From the NCBI GenBank assembly GCA_035345875.1, contig DAORDH010000009.1:91129-155128 (forward strand): a DNA stretch of 64,000 nucleotides, read 5' to 3'. The notes under the pieces are model-generated. The model did not search any database, was not told where the DNA came from, and saw nothing but the letters and a program-made list of their open reading frames with translations. Shown one piece after another: positions 34,392 through 43,234 of this stretch. Origin of the DNA: UBA2033 sp035345875. Lineage in GTDB: Bacteria; Spirochaetota; Leptospiria; Leptospirales; Leptospiraceae. A program made the translations under genes and the position numbers. Positions within the stretch are counted from its first letter, which is position 1, and each line of letters opens with the position of its first letter.

Positions 34392-35558
34392 CTATTTGAA
34401 TGCTCTTACAATATCCTTATATTTGTCGAATCCTTTTTCCTCATTGTTTGAGCCTGTGATCTCAGCTCCAATGTAGTAGGTATCCTCGATTTGATAAATA
34501 TGCTTTGCATAGAGAGAAAATCGCATTGGCACACTCATCTTAAAAACTATATCCATAGAAAAGCTAGGTTTTGTTTTAATAGCTTGAAATATATAATCAG
34601 ATGTAACCTCTATTAAAACTCCATGTTCAGAAACGTTTACAATGTTTTGTTTTACGTCCACACTTGCAGTGCTAGAATCCATGATTCTCTTCTTGATCGT
34701 GTAGGCTATGATTTCAAAGTATTCTAAATTCCCTTGGGTTATTGGAGTTTGACTTTCATTGTAGCAATATCCGATCACTACTTCTTCTGTAGCTGATTTA
34801 AAAATGATCGGATAATAGAGAAAGGATTGAATCATCTCTTTTCTAAAAAAAGCTACTTTCTCATCTAACATAAATTCTTCTTCATAATGAGTTTTTAAAT
34901 CGAAAGTCTCGATCTCTTTATAGGATTCCATTTTAGATGTGTTCGTAATAAAAATTGGCACCTTATGCTTACGAACTAATTCCTCTTCCTCCTTTAGATC
35001 ATAACGATTGAAGAGGGGCACTATTTTGGAGCGCGGGTATTTTGCTTTTAGTGTTTTGTCAACTTCGTTGAAGATTACTTCCGTTGAAAATCCAAGTGCG
35101 GATTTAATATCTAGATCAATTTTCGCTACTAAGAAATTTCCGGCATGAACAGGATTTTTGTCTGTTATAAACCGTTCCGTTCTTCGAGTTTGCCGAGCAA
35201 TTTTAATTTGGCGCAATGTGCAAACGTGCGCTTTTTCTTTAGAGCTAAGTCTTTCAAAAACTAACTCAAAATATTTTTCTCGAGCGTATTTATAGAGTAT
35301 AATCTCTCTATCTGAGTTGAGATTATTTTCACTCAATACTTCTAAAATAAAAGAATTTTTAGAACTTCCTGGTCGAACGGTTAATATCGGTTTGCCGTTG
35401 TATAGTTTGATATAAGGATCTTTTAATAAATTGTTTTGAGATACATACTCTAACATTTTATCGATGTTAGTTTCAACAGACTCCCATTCCCTAGGAGTCT
35501 GATGGACGGTAGTCATTTTACGGAATGATTCCTTTTTGGGTTTTGTATCTGTAGCCAA
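34392..35558 (-). CDS. DUF1577-like/PilZ-like spirochaetal protein
   Basis: The 388-residue protein is probably cytoplasmic, with no signal or membrane helix. Its layout resembles the DUF1577 family, known mostly from Leptospira: an N-terminal EWESVETNIDKMLEYV region, a middle beta domain, and a C-terminal part with NIVNVSEHGVLIEV and SVPMRFSLYAKHIYQIEDTYYIGAEI. That last stretch has the shape of a PilZ barrel, but the RxxxR and DxSxxG c-di-GMP motifs are not clear. The role is unknown; c-di-GMP-related signalling is only a guess. The gene starts 12 bases downstream of the OmpA-like gene and is probably co-transcribed with it. Confidence 0.6.
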   Translation of the reverse strand: MATDTKPKKESFRKMTTVHQTPREWESVETNIDKMLEYVSQNNLLKDPYIKLYNGKPILTVRPGSSKNSFILEVLSENNLNSDREIILYKYAREKYFELVFERLSSKEKAHVCTLRQIKIARQTRRTERFITDKNPVHAGNFLVAKIDLDIKSALGFSTEVIFNEVDKTLKAKYPRSKIVPLFNRYDLKEEEELVRKHKVPIFITNTSKMESYKEIETFDLKTHYEEEFMLDEKVAFFRKEMIQSFLYYPIIFKSATEEVVIGYCYNESQTPITQGNLEYFEIIAYTIKKRIMDSSTASVDVKQNIVNVSEHGVLIEVTSDYIFQAIKTKPSFSMDIVFKMSVPMRFSLYAKHIYQIEDTYYIGAEITGSNNEEKGFDKYKDIVRAFK

Positions 35559-35569
35559 TTTTATTTCCT

Positions 35570-37585
35570 CTAGTTTAACTTTTTGAAATTTACTCTACGG
35601 TTTTTGGCTCTGCCATCTTCCGTATCATTTCCAGCTTGGGGTTGTGAATACCAATATGCTTTTATTTTGATTCGCTTCTCATCGATTCCCTTTGAGACTA
35701 GGTATTCTTTTACAATTTCTGCTCTTTTGTCGCTTAGCTTAACATTGAACTCTTTGCTGGCAATGTTGTCTGTATGCCCACCAATTTCAATTGAATCTTG
35801 GACATTCAGTTTAAGGAAAGCTGCTATCTTATCAAGTAATTTTATATTTTCCTTTGTCAATTTAGATTCATTCAATTCATAATAGAGAATAGTATTATAA
35901 ATTTTATCTACATCCTTAGTCATTCGAAGGAAAATTTCAATCGTCATATTGGCAGGTGTGTCATCACCTTCTTTGATAATGATGGTTTCGTCTTGGTAGC
36001 CTGGGGCTTTGCCGTGCAATTCGAAGCCATTTGCAGGAATTTCGGGAAGAATAAATTTTTCCTTTTCCTTTTTGAGTTGGATTCCATTTTTTTCTGCTTC
36101 TGTATAAATTTGAACGGATCCATTTAGAATTTCTTTTTTAGTTTTGAAATCTCTCAGTATGACAGTGAGTCCTTCTGATTTTTTTTCTTCTTTTGCAGGT
36201 TTATCTGTATTTGCTGGAGTGTCTTTTACATCCTTCGTTGGTTCTCTTGGTGTGTCTTTTGCTTGTGTCGGAACTTCTACTGGCTCTTCTTTTTTAATTG
36301 GCATTAAGACAATTTTTACATATTTAGATTTTTTCATCCCAACAGAACCGCGTAGATCTAAAGTAAATTCTGTCGGATAATAATCGGGAGCAGATACTTC
36401 CAATTTGTATAAATAATTGGTATAGAGTTTTGTAGAAAAATTTTTCGGATTATTTTTTGAGATATCACCACCAATACGTTCAGATGTTACAATTCCTACA
36501 ACTCCCTTGTTTGTCGAAATTTTTATAGTCGATGCAATCCCGATCATTGTCTCTTCTGATCCATCAATTACAATTCCGCTTAAATCAAATAAATAGGGTT
36601 TTCTCATTTCCTCTGGAACTTTTGCGCGGTAAATATCGAATTGCCCCTCTCCACCGTCTCGATTCGATGCATAATAAACCCAGATTCCATCATGAGTGAG
36701 TGAAATTCCTTCATCATCCATAGAACTATTAAATGGCTTTGGTAGTTTATAAACTTCTTTCCATACAATTGCTTTTTTAGGAATGCTTCCAGGACTAGAT
36801 TTATCACTTATCGTTTCTTTTTCGAATTGTTCATCCATATCAATACCAAAGAAATTGAACTTGTGGTATTCATCATTTCTATCAGAACTAAAATAGAGAG
36901 TTAGATTATCGTAGTGAAAGTAGGGCATAATCTCATTAGCCGCAGAATTGACTTTATTTCCAATGTTGATCGGACGAGACCATTTAGGGTTTGGATCCTC
37001 TGATTTATTCACACGTTCAGAAATCCAGAGATCAAATTCTCCAAAGCCACCAGGACGATTGGATGAAAATACTAAATATCTACCGTCAGGCGATATCGTT
37101 GGCATCTTATCATCAAAGTCGGAGTTGAGATCATTCAAGTGAATTGGCACTGACCATTTATCAATCGAAGCTTCTCTATGAGTGTAATATATATTTAGAC
37201 CTTTGTAGCCATCTTTGCCAGTCGCTTCACTTCTGATAGATGTAAAATAAATTTCTTTTGGTCTACCTTCTTCATCAAATTGAATTGTAAAGGGTCCATC
37301 GAAACCCATTGTGCTCAATTCGTTTAGATTGACAGGCTCCATCCAATTGGCTTTTCCAGTTCTGTCTCTGTAATTTCTATTTTCAGACAGCCAGAAATCC
37401 ATTCCACCCTGTCCTCCTGGACGGTTGGACTGAAAAACGATGTAGCGACCATTGGGACTGATAATCGGATTGTATTCTACATTTTGAGTATTGAGTGGGA
37501 ACCCAAAGTGATTGTTTGCTAAATCGCTCGGATTTTCTGCAAACAGGGAAGAGAAAGCAATTGCTAGGATTAATAAATATCTCAT
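35570..37585 (-). CDS. OmpA-family protein with PD40 propeller repeats
   Basis: The 671-residue protein has a signal peptide (ILAIAFSSLFAE). At least four PD40/WD40-like repeats carry the SNRPGG hallmark (for example IVFQSNRPGGQGGMDFWLS and VFSSNRPGGFGEFDLWIS). A Thr/Lys/Glu-rich linker at about 430-470 is followed by a beta domain. The C-terminal OmpA-like peptidoglycan-binding domain (from about 560) has DSIEIGGHTDNIASKEFN and KRAEIVKEYLVSKGI. The architecture is that of TolB-like/OmpA proteins that link the outer membrane to peptidoglycan. The upstream 230 bases hold its promoter. The DUF1577-like gene follows it. Confidence 0.87.
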   Translation of the reverse strand: MRYLLILAIAFSSLFAENPSDLANNHFGFPLNTQNVEYNPIISPNGRYIVFQSNRPGGQGGMDFWLSENRNYRDRTGKANWMEPVNLNELSTMGFDGPFTIQFDEEGRPKEIYFTSIRSEATGKDGYKGLNIYYTHREASIDKWSVPIHLNDLNSDFDDKMPTISPDGRYLVFSSNRPGGFGEFDLWISERVNKSEDPNPKWSRPINIGNKVNSAANEIMPYFHYDNLTLYFSSDRNDEYHKFNFFGIDMDEQFEKETISDKSSPGSIPKKAIVWKEVYKLPKPFNSSMDDEGISLTHDGIWVYYASNRDGGEGQFDIYRAKVPEEMRKPYLFDLSGIVIDGSEETMIGIASTIKISTNKGVVGIVTSERIGGDISKNNPKNFSTKLYTNYLYKLEVSAPDYYPTEFTLDLRGSVGMKKSKYVKIVLMPIKKEEPVEVPTQAKDTPREPTKDVKDTPANTDKPAKEEKKSEGLTVILRDFKTKKEILNGSVQIYTEAEKNGIQLKKEKEKFILPEIPANGFELHGKAPGYQDETIIIKEGDDTPANMTIEIFLRMTKDVDKIYNTILYYELNESKLTKENIKLLDKIAAFLKLNVQDSIEIGGHTDNIASKEFNVKLSDKRAEIVKEYLVSKGIDEKRIKIKAYWYSQPQAGNDTEDGRAKNRRVNFKKLN

Positions 37586-37798
37586 AGTTTTAATATCGAA
37601 ATAAAAAAACTAGAATATCTATTATTTTTGTAAATCGTTTTATGAATCCAATATTTGGTTGCGATTCTAATCGTTTCCAAAGGTGGATCGATCTACAATT
37701 CACACTTCACTGAAAATTTAGATTTGATCCTTTTTAATCCTTGGTTTTTCTCTATTCAATTTAAATTTCTTAAATCTTGGAGCAGAAAAAGGGGGGAT

Positions 37799-37818
37799 CT
37801 TGACATCTAATTGTCAAG
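37799..37818 (-). terminator. Intrinsic terminator after the DoxX gene
   Basis: On the minus strand CTTGACA and TGTCAAG pair around a 6-base loop, directly after the DoxX stop codon. They are followed by ATCCCCCCTTTTTC, with a short T-run. This would end leftward transcription of the 38216-37820 pair. Confidence 0.6.
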
Positions 37819-37819
37819 C

Positions 37820-38182
37820 TTAATCTCTTTTGGTGATAAACCAAGCCCAAGCAATAAAAAGAAACTGAAATGGTAGCCGAACGAGTGCTAGACTGTGTGA
37901 GCCAATTGCAGGATCATCTCGAAAAACATCCCAAACATGAATGGGAAGAAATGCGATCATGAGTAAAAGAAGCGCTTGAGCACTTCTAAATCTATACTTT
38001 GGAATGAGGAGTCCGATTCCAATGAGTATTTCTAAAACTCCAGATGCATAATTTACTAATTCCTTTGGTAGAAAATTTGGGATAAAGGGAAGATACATAC
38101 TTGGTTTTAAAAAATGATTTATACCGCCAAAAATAATAAATACTGCAAATAGGAAGGTTAAGATTAGTTTTATTTTTTTCAT
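37820..38182 (-). CDS. DoxX-family small membrane protein
   Basis: The 120-residue protein has four predicted membrane helices: LILTFLFAVFIIFGGINHF, a second beginning at about YASGVLEILIGIGLLIP, a third near ALLLLMIAFLPIHVW, and a last near PFQFLFIAWAWFI. The GGINHFLKP opening and the VLEILIGIGLLIP helix fit the DoxX/DoxD family. Members are linked to thiosulfate or thiol metabolism in some bacteria, but most are uncharacterised. The gene sits 33 bases downstream of the DUF2905 gene and is followed at once by a hairpin terminator. Confidence 0.75.
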   Translation of the reverse strand: MKKIKLILTFLFAVFIIFGGINHFLKPSMYLPFIPNFLPKELVNYASGVLEILIGIGLLIPKYRFRSAQALLLLMIAFLPIHVWDVFRDDPAIGSHSLALVRLPFQFLFIAWAWFITKRD

Positions 38183-38215
38183 TGTTTTGACTCCTTTGTT
38201 TTTAGTAGCTTTTTT

Positions 38216-38428
38216 TCAACGGTTCCACAACCACATGATCAGGGAAAGTAGAATGCTGATTAAAATGGAGGTTGTGAGAGGGAAATAAAAGCTAAAATTT
38301 TCTTTTTTGATACTGATATCGCCGGGTAGATTACCGATAAACGGGAATTTACCGCTGAGAGTAAACAGAGCACCTACAATGAGTAAAATTACTCCAAGAA
38401 AGATTAGATTTTTTCCAAAAGATTCCAT
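38216..38428 (-). CDS. DUF2905-family small membrane protein
   Basis: The 70-residue protein has two helices flanking an IGNLPGDISIKKENFSFYFP segment. This GDI...E/N.SFYFPL pattern is the hallmark of DUF2905, a widespread family of unknown function. Family members are normally 65-80 residues long, so this one is complete. It lies just upstream of the DoxX gene, probably in the same transcript. Confidence 0.85.
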   Translation of the reverse strand: MESFGKNLIFLGVILLIVGALFTLSGKFPFIGNLPGDISIKKENFSFYFPLTTSILISILLSLIMWLWNR

Positions 38429-38542
38429 AGGGTATTTCTCAATAATTTGGTTTGTGTAAAAGCTTAGCTACAAAATCACAAGGAAAGAATATTTATTTGT
38501 TTGATGAAAAAGTAAGCATTTACACGATTTTAATTAGGAAAG

Positions 38543-39022
38543 TTAGACAGTAATTTTTTTTCTCTTCATATACATGGTTAAACCAGTATTAGCCTCATCT
38601 TTTATTTTCTTTTGAACTGCAGGTAAAAAGCCGGTTAAGTATCCAGTTATGCCAAGAGCCATTCCCGCCCATTTCCAAAGATTGAAATGATCGTTATGAG
38701 AAACAATTTTTCCATCTTGAAATTTGAATTCGGCATGAATGTGATTTGTTACAGTTCTACCAGTTTTGCTGAAAGGATATACCGCTATCCAATCTGCACT
38801 TCCTTCTGTATCATTTGCTTTGATATTGCTGAAGGTTAGATTTAGATTATTACTTCTTTCTATCAGCATTTGCCACATAGCTCTAGCTGCATTTCCTTTG
38901 AGCCCACTAAAGACTGGATCATTGAATTCAACTGTATCAGCATAGCATTCACCCATTGTCTTTGGATCTTTCTTTTGAAAAGCGGTATAAAACTTATTAA
39001 TTAACTCTTCGTTTGGATGCAT
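38543..39022 (-). CDS. NTF2/SnoaL-like protein
   Basis: The 159-residue protein has the NTF2-like cone fold pattern: NEELINKFYTAFQKKDPKTM, then ECYADTVEFNDPVFSGLKG, AEFKFQDGKIVSHNDHFNLW. It ends with WAGMALGITGYLTGFL and a basic tail, common in one bacterial subgroup. Such proteins are small-molecule isomerases or binding proteins; the substrate is unknown. No signal peptide is seen. It is a single gene with about 115 bases between it and the DUF2905 gene. Confidence 0.75.
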   Translation of the reverse strand: MHPNEELINKFYTAFQKKDPKTMGECYADTVEFNDPVFSGLKGNAARAMWQMLIERSNNLNLTFSNIKANDTEGSADWIAVYPFSKTGRTVTNHIHAEFKFQDGKIVSHNDHFNLWKWAGMALGITGYLTGFLPAVQKKIKDEANTGLTMYMKRKKITV

Positions 39023-39179
39023 TATAATTCCTTTTCCATTTTTATATTTGCTGAATCAAATTTCGGATTTTTATTCGGAAATTGTCAAATGATTATTCCA
39101 ATTAATTAGAAAAAGATAAAATGGGTTTATAAAAATAGCTTATTCTGTTTAAAATCTGTGTTTAAATAGAGATTCTAGA

Positions 39180-40148
39180 TTAGGATGATTTCTTTTTAAA
39201 ATATCCACCTCCCATATTTTGAAAAAGCCCCTCTCTTTCTAGCTGATTCAGGGATCGGAATAAACTAGGTATATCCTTGAAGTCATTTGGAATGATTTCT
39301 GAAATATGAAAGAAGGAGTCGGGAGATTTTTTTAAATCAGAAAGTGTGAGTTTTGTTGCCCCTTCTTCAATCAGCTTTCTTCCTCCTTCATTGTATAGCA
39401 ATTCGGGTTCATCAAATACAAGGACTTCTCTGCCTTGTTCTATGGCATGAGCGACAGATGACATAGCCCCACTCTTTATAGGTGCTTCCATTAAGATTAA
39501 TAGCTTCGAGATTCCAGTGATAATTCTATTTCGTCGAGGAAAAGACCATTTGCCGATTGTTTCACCGATTCTCATTTCAGAGATAAGTAAACCATGGTCT
39601 GAAGATTTTATTTTTTTATACAAATCTTTGTTTTGAAATGGGTATTCTTTCTCAAGTCCAGTTCCCAATACACCTATGGTTGGAATATTTGCATTTAGAG
39701 AAGAAAGCATGGCTGTGCGATCAATGCCTGTAGCAACGCCTGAAACGATTCCTAATTGATTTGATTTTACTAATAAGTCCGGTAAAAGACTTGTAGCTGC
39801 TAGCGAAAGAGGAGAAGGTTTTCTTGTCCCGACGACAGCTACAAGGTCTTGTTGTAATAGATTTGTATTTCCTAAACAAAAGAAAACGATAGGCGGTTTG
39901 TCAATTTGCTTCAGCAGGGTTGGATAGGAAGGGTGAAAGTAATCGATTGTTTGAATGCCTCTTTTTTCATTCTCTTTTTTTAGTTGAGCTGAGGCTAATT
40001 TAATCTTAGATATTTCTTCTGATTTAAGTATCGGTGAAATTTTCCTTTCTAGTTCAAATAAGCTGGAAACTTCTGTTAAAAGATTATATCTATGTGCAAT
40101 AGAAGAATAGCTTTGAAAAGAGAAATAGAAAGGAATCAACTCTTCCAT
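39180..40148 (-). CDS. dprA: DNA-processing protein DprA
   Basis: The 322-residue protein carries the DprA/Smf Rossmann-like domain (about residues 95-300): VAVVGTRKPSPLSLAA, IVSGVATGIDRTAMLSSL, GVLGTGLEKEYPFQN, SEMRIGETIGKWSFPRRNRIITG and KSGAMSSVAHAIEQGREV. DprA binds single-stranded DNA and loads RecA in natural transformation; in non-competent bacteria its role is unclear. The C-terminal winged helix is short. The gene starts 1 base after the stop of the TPR lipoprotein gene, so they share a transcript. No other competence gene is in this window. Confidence 0.9.
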   Translation of the reverse strand: MEELIPFYFSFQSYSSIAHRYNLLTEVSSLFELERKISPILKSEEISKIKLASAQLKKENEKRGIQTIDYFHPSYPTLLKQIDKPPIVFFCLGNTNLLQQDLVAVVGTRKPSPLSLAATSLLPDLLVKSNQLGIVSGVATGIDRTAMLSSLNANIPTIGVLGTGLEKEYPFQNKDLYKKIKSSDHGLLISEMRIGETIGKWSFPRRNRIITGISKLLILMEAPIKSGAMSSVAHAIEQGREVLVFDEPELLYNEGGRKLIEEGATKLTLSDLKKSPDSFFHISEIIPNDFKDIPSLFRSLNQLEREGLFQNMGGGYFKKKSS

Positions 40149-40149
40149 T

Positions 40150-41019
40150 TTATTTACCAGAGTTTATTTTTTTTAAATTACGCACTACGTTTTGGTAAGA
40201 TGTATTTTTATCTAGACTCTCTTTAATTACTCCGGCTTCCTTCATCGCTTCTAGTTTCGATTTAATAGTTAGATATTCATCCGTTGCTTGCTCAGTCGAA
40301 CCACTTCTGTATAAAAAGTTGGCTCTCGCAAACCTAGCAGGAATATTGTTTGGCTCTTTTTGAATGATTGCATTCATAATTCGCATCGCTTTTTCTGTAT
40401 CGTTATAACCTGCTGGATCGACTCCATCAATTCCTCCATCGGAAATAGATGAATCAAAATAAATCAAGGCAAGCTCATACGGATAACGTAAATCTGCTGG
40501 ATCTCTTCGAATGAGTCCTTTAAAGATTGTGACAGCTATGTTCCTTCTTTCTTTATCCCATCCTCTGTCTCTAGATGCATTCGCATAGGCAAGACCTGCT
40601 TCAAAAAGCAAGTCATCCGTTAGTTCTCTATAAAGCAAAGCCTTTTCAAAAAAAGGAATAGCCGCTTCGAATAAATGAACTTCAGAACCAACAACGTCTA
40701 CTTTATTTTCCATGTTTTGTTGAATCGCCTGTGCATAATAACGACTACTGAGTTCATAATTACCAACTCTCATATATCCTTGTGCGATTCTCCAAGAAAG
40801 AACACCGGCTTCCTTTGTCTTCTTTACCATTTTGCGAATTTTTTCGTCTAGCTCTTTAATCTCTGCCTCATCTAAAGCTAGTTTTTCTTTCCATTTCTCA
40901 AGTTCGGCTTCGCTAGGGGTCTTGGGAGTAACGTTCTTTTTGAAATTTTCCTGTCCAATTTCTTTAAGTTTATCACAGGAAAATAAAACTAAGATCAATG
41001 TGAATAAAAAATATTTCAT
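40150..41019 (-). CDS. TPR-repeat lipoprotein
   Basis: The 289-residue product has a signal ending LVLFSC (Cys15), a good lipobox. The coiled N-terminal stretch (EAELEKWKEKLALDEAEIKE) is followed by TPR-like helices: LSWRIAQGYMRVGNYELSSR, ALLYRELTDDLLFEAGLAYA, AMRIMNAIIQKEPNNIPARF and ARANFLYRSGSTEQATDEYL. TPR lipoproteins often act as scaffolds in the periplasm. The gene precedes dprA by 1 base. The specific role is unknown. Confidence 0.75.
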   Translation of the reverse strand: MKYFLFTLILVLFSCDKLKEIGQENFKKNVTPKTPSEAELEKWKEKLALDEAEIKELDEKIRKMVKKTKEAGVLSWRIAQGYMRVGNYELSSRYYAQAIQQNMENKVDVVGSEVHLFEAAIPFFEKALLYRELTDDLLFEAGLAYANASRDRGWDKERRNIAVTIFKGLIRRDPADLRYPYELALIYFDSSISDGGIDGVDPAGYNDTEKAMRIMNAIIQKEPNNIPARFARANFLYRSGSTEQATDEYLTIKSKLEAMKEAGVIKESLDKNTSYQNVVRNLKKINSGK

Positions 41020-41316
41020 AGATACCTCTTTCTTTTATATCGATTGGTTTCTTGTTTTAATTCTTTTCTAATTTCTCCGAGAGGTTCAGGTAGATTTCCA
41101 GATTCTCACACGATTTGAAATAGAATTATTTTAAACTATCTGCAAGAATCATTATAACTTCATAAGAAATGATTTTAAAGCATTTCCTAGTGGTTGGTAA
41201 ATTCTTTTGGCAAACAGTTTTGTATCTAGTTAGGTAAAAGTATCACTAAAATACAATCTAATTATTTTATTTCCAATTACGTGGTTTATACAAAAAAGGT
41301 AGGAAAGGTGTAATTT

Positions 41317-41739
41317 TTGATTAAAAAAACTTCTCTAGATGAATTTCCAATCCTTGAGAATCTAGAAAAAAAATGTTTTGAAGAAGAAGCTTGGAACATT
41401 TCCCAAATAGAATCCCACCATTTATTGAATTCTTCCATTCTCTATTTTGATAATGATTTGAAGCCTACAGGTTATATAATCTATCTAGAAAATCCTTTTG
41501 AGGTTGAAATTTTACGAATTGGAGTTTTGATTGAATCTCGAAGACAAGGAGTAGCACAAAAACTATTAGAAGAAGTATTTACGATTTCGAGAAATCGAGA
41601 AATTATTTTAGAAGTTAAGAGTGAAAATTCACCCGCAATCGAACTCTATAAAAAAAAAGACTTTATAATTTTTGCAGTCCGTAAAAAATACTACCCCGAT
41701 GGAAAAGACGCTATCTTAATGAAGAGGCATAACATATGA
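41317..41739 (+). CDS. rimI: GNAT acetyltransferase, RimI-like
   Basis: The 140-residue protein has the GNAT core. The acetyl-CoA loop is LRIGVLIESRRQGVAQKLLE, followed by LEVKSENSPAIELYKKKDFI and a Tyr-rich RKKYYPDGKDAILM, typical of RimI. RimI acetylates the N-terminal alanine of ribosomal protein S18 and is often encoded near t6A-modification genes, which are absent here. The TTG start is supported by AGGAAAGG 8 bases upstream. The stop overlaps the next gene by 4 bases. The family is firm; the RimI subtype is probable. Confidence 0.8.
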   Translation: MIKKTSLDEFPILENLEKKCFEEEAWNISQIESHHLLNSSILYFDNDLKPTGYIIYLENPFEVEILRIGVLIESRRQGVAQKLLEEVFTISRNREIILEVKSENSPAIELYKKKDFIIFAVRKKYYPDGKDAILMKRHNI

Positions 41740-42086
41740 TAGATAAGGGAAAATTTTTATTTAAAGCAAATCGCTACAAGGATTATTTTGTAGGATTTGA
41801 GTATTTAGGAAAACACATGCTCGGTATTTTGGGGTATGCAAGTGAAAGGGAGATTTGTATTGTTCATAAAGGAATGCATGTTTCTAAAACAACACAAGAT
41901 ATAAAAGGTTATATGAAAAAAAGAGGTCAGGCTGAGAAATACGAATTTCATGGCAAAACAACCTCCATCGAAAATCAAACCCACAAAGGTAGACATTATA
42001 CTTTTATCTGGCTTTATTTTGATCCGCCAATCAATTTAAGTGAAACTTTAATTGCACTTGAAATTGCAAGTTTTAGCGATATATAA
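41736..42086 (+). CDS. Conserved-looking protein of unknown function
   Basis: The 116-residue protein overlaps the rimI stop by 4 bases (ATGA), so it is co-translated with rimI. It has alternating hydrophobic strands (GFEYLGKHMLGILGYASE, HYTFIWLYFDPPINL) and looks like a small soluble alpha/beta protein. I cannot place it in a named family. A lipoprotein gene follows 32 bases later with its own strong ribosome site. Confidence 0.6.
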   Translation: MIDKGKFLFKANRYKDYFVGFEYLGKHMLGILGYASEREICIVHKGMHVSKTTQDIKGYMKKRGQAEKYEFHGKTTSIENQTHKGRHYTFIWLYFDPPINLSETLIALEIASFSDI

Positions 42087-42118
42087 AATTACATTTTGCA
42101 GTAAACAAGGAGTAATCT

Positions 42119-43234
42119 ATGAAGCGAATTTTTTTAATATCTAGTTTTCTACTTCTAATTATATTACAGTTTGAAAATTGTAAGAATGCAAGCACATGCA
42201 ATCAACTAGATTCAAGTTGCAATCCTATATCGTCTATCGTTTTAGAGAGAGCTATTCGAAATTCTAGATATGGTCTTACTTTTTCTCCGCCGGGGGGAAC
42301 CTATAAATACGATCCGTTTGTAACAATTACTTCTAATTCCACAGCAACAATTCGATATACGCTAGATGGGTCTGAACCCTCCTGCACGAACGGAACCATA
42401 TACACCGCACCTGCTCCAATATTAGGTGCCAAGTCACAGACTTTAAGGGCAGCAGCCTGTGTTGACTCAGTGGTAGCAGCCACAAAAACTGACCAATATA
42501 CTGTTACTCTTAGTCCATTGGCAGCTAGCAACTTACGCTTTTGGTATTCAGCGGACTCCATAGGAAATATTCCCGGACTGGAAGTAAAAGTATGGAATGA
42601 TTATAGTGGGAATGGAAATCATCTCTATCCAAGTTCAACAGGAACATCAAGTCCTACTATAGTAGCCAATGCGTTAAATGGTAAAGCTGCTGTTCGTTTA
42701 ACCTCAACTCAGAAACAGTTTTTTAATTCTAGATCCGCCACTGGATATATAGGAAGCAAGGCGGGTGTTGGAGCAATGGTATTGCGAAAGTATTCGTCTC
42801 AAACCGATGAGGTTTATTTTAGTATTGGATTTCTTGGAAATGTTCCAAATGCACGAAATTGGAAAGCAAATACTACAAATCAAAGTATTTGTTCTAGCTT
42901 ATCACCAGCTCCTACTAATTGTGCTGGCGCGGCTACAACGGCAATTCCAACAACAGGTTATAACATGATCCTTTTTTCAACGGATGCGTCTGGCGTCACA
43001 ACCTATTATTATAATGGTGTGGCAGATGGAACTGGAACGATTGCTACTCCAACCGCATTTTCTTCTGCAAATGTTTTCTTGCTCGGGACAGGTTTAAACG
43101 TTGTAAACTATCTAGATGCAGAAATTTTAGAAGTCATATTCTTTGAAACAGGTTTTGATGCTGGAGGAATCAATACAATCCATTGTTATATCCAAAATAA
43201 GTATGGATTAGCCGTTGGTTCTAATTGCACCTAG
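42119..43234 (+). CDS. Lipoprotein with CHB_HEX_C and LamG/concanavalin-like domains
   Basis: The 371-residue product has a signal ending LQFENC (Cys21), a loose lipobox. An AAGGAG lies 8 bases before the ATG. Residues about 50-130 match the chitobiase/beta-hexosaminidase C-terminal domain: FSPPGGTYKYDPFVTI, then IRYTLDGSEPSCTNGTIY. Residues about 145-370 have a concanavalin-A-like jelly-roll signature (WYSADSIGNIPGLEVKVWND, YSGNGNHLYPSSTG), like LamG or sugar-binding domains. The protein may bind carbohydrate at the cell surface. It carries no catalytic motif. Its stop codon overlaps that of the convergent transglycosylase gene. Confidence 0.7.
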   Translation: MKRIFLISSFLLLIILQFENCKNASTCNQLDSSCNPISSIVLERAIRNSRYGLTFSPPGGTYKYDPFVTITSNSTATIRYTLDGSEPSCTNGTIYTAPAPILGAKSQTLRAAACVDSVVAATKTDQYTVTLSPLAASNLRFWYSADSIGNIPGLEVKVWNDYSGNGNHLYPSSTGTSSPTIVANALNGKAAVRLTSTQKQFFNSRSATGYIGSKAGVGAMVLRKYSSQTDEVYFSIGFLGNVPNARNWKANTTNQSICSSLSPAPTNCAGAATTAIPTTGYNMILFSTDASGVTTYYYNGVADGTGTIATPTAFSSANVFLLGTGLNVVNYLDAEILEVIFFETGFDAGGINTIHCYIQNKYGLAVGSNCT

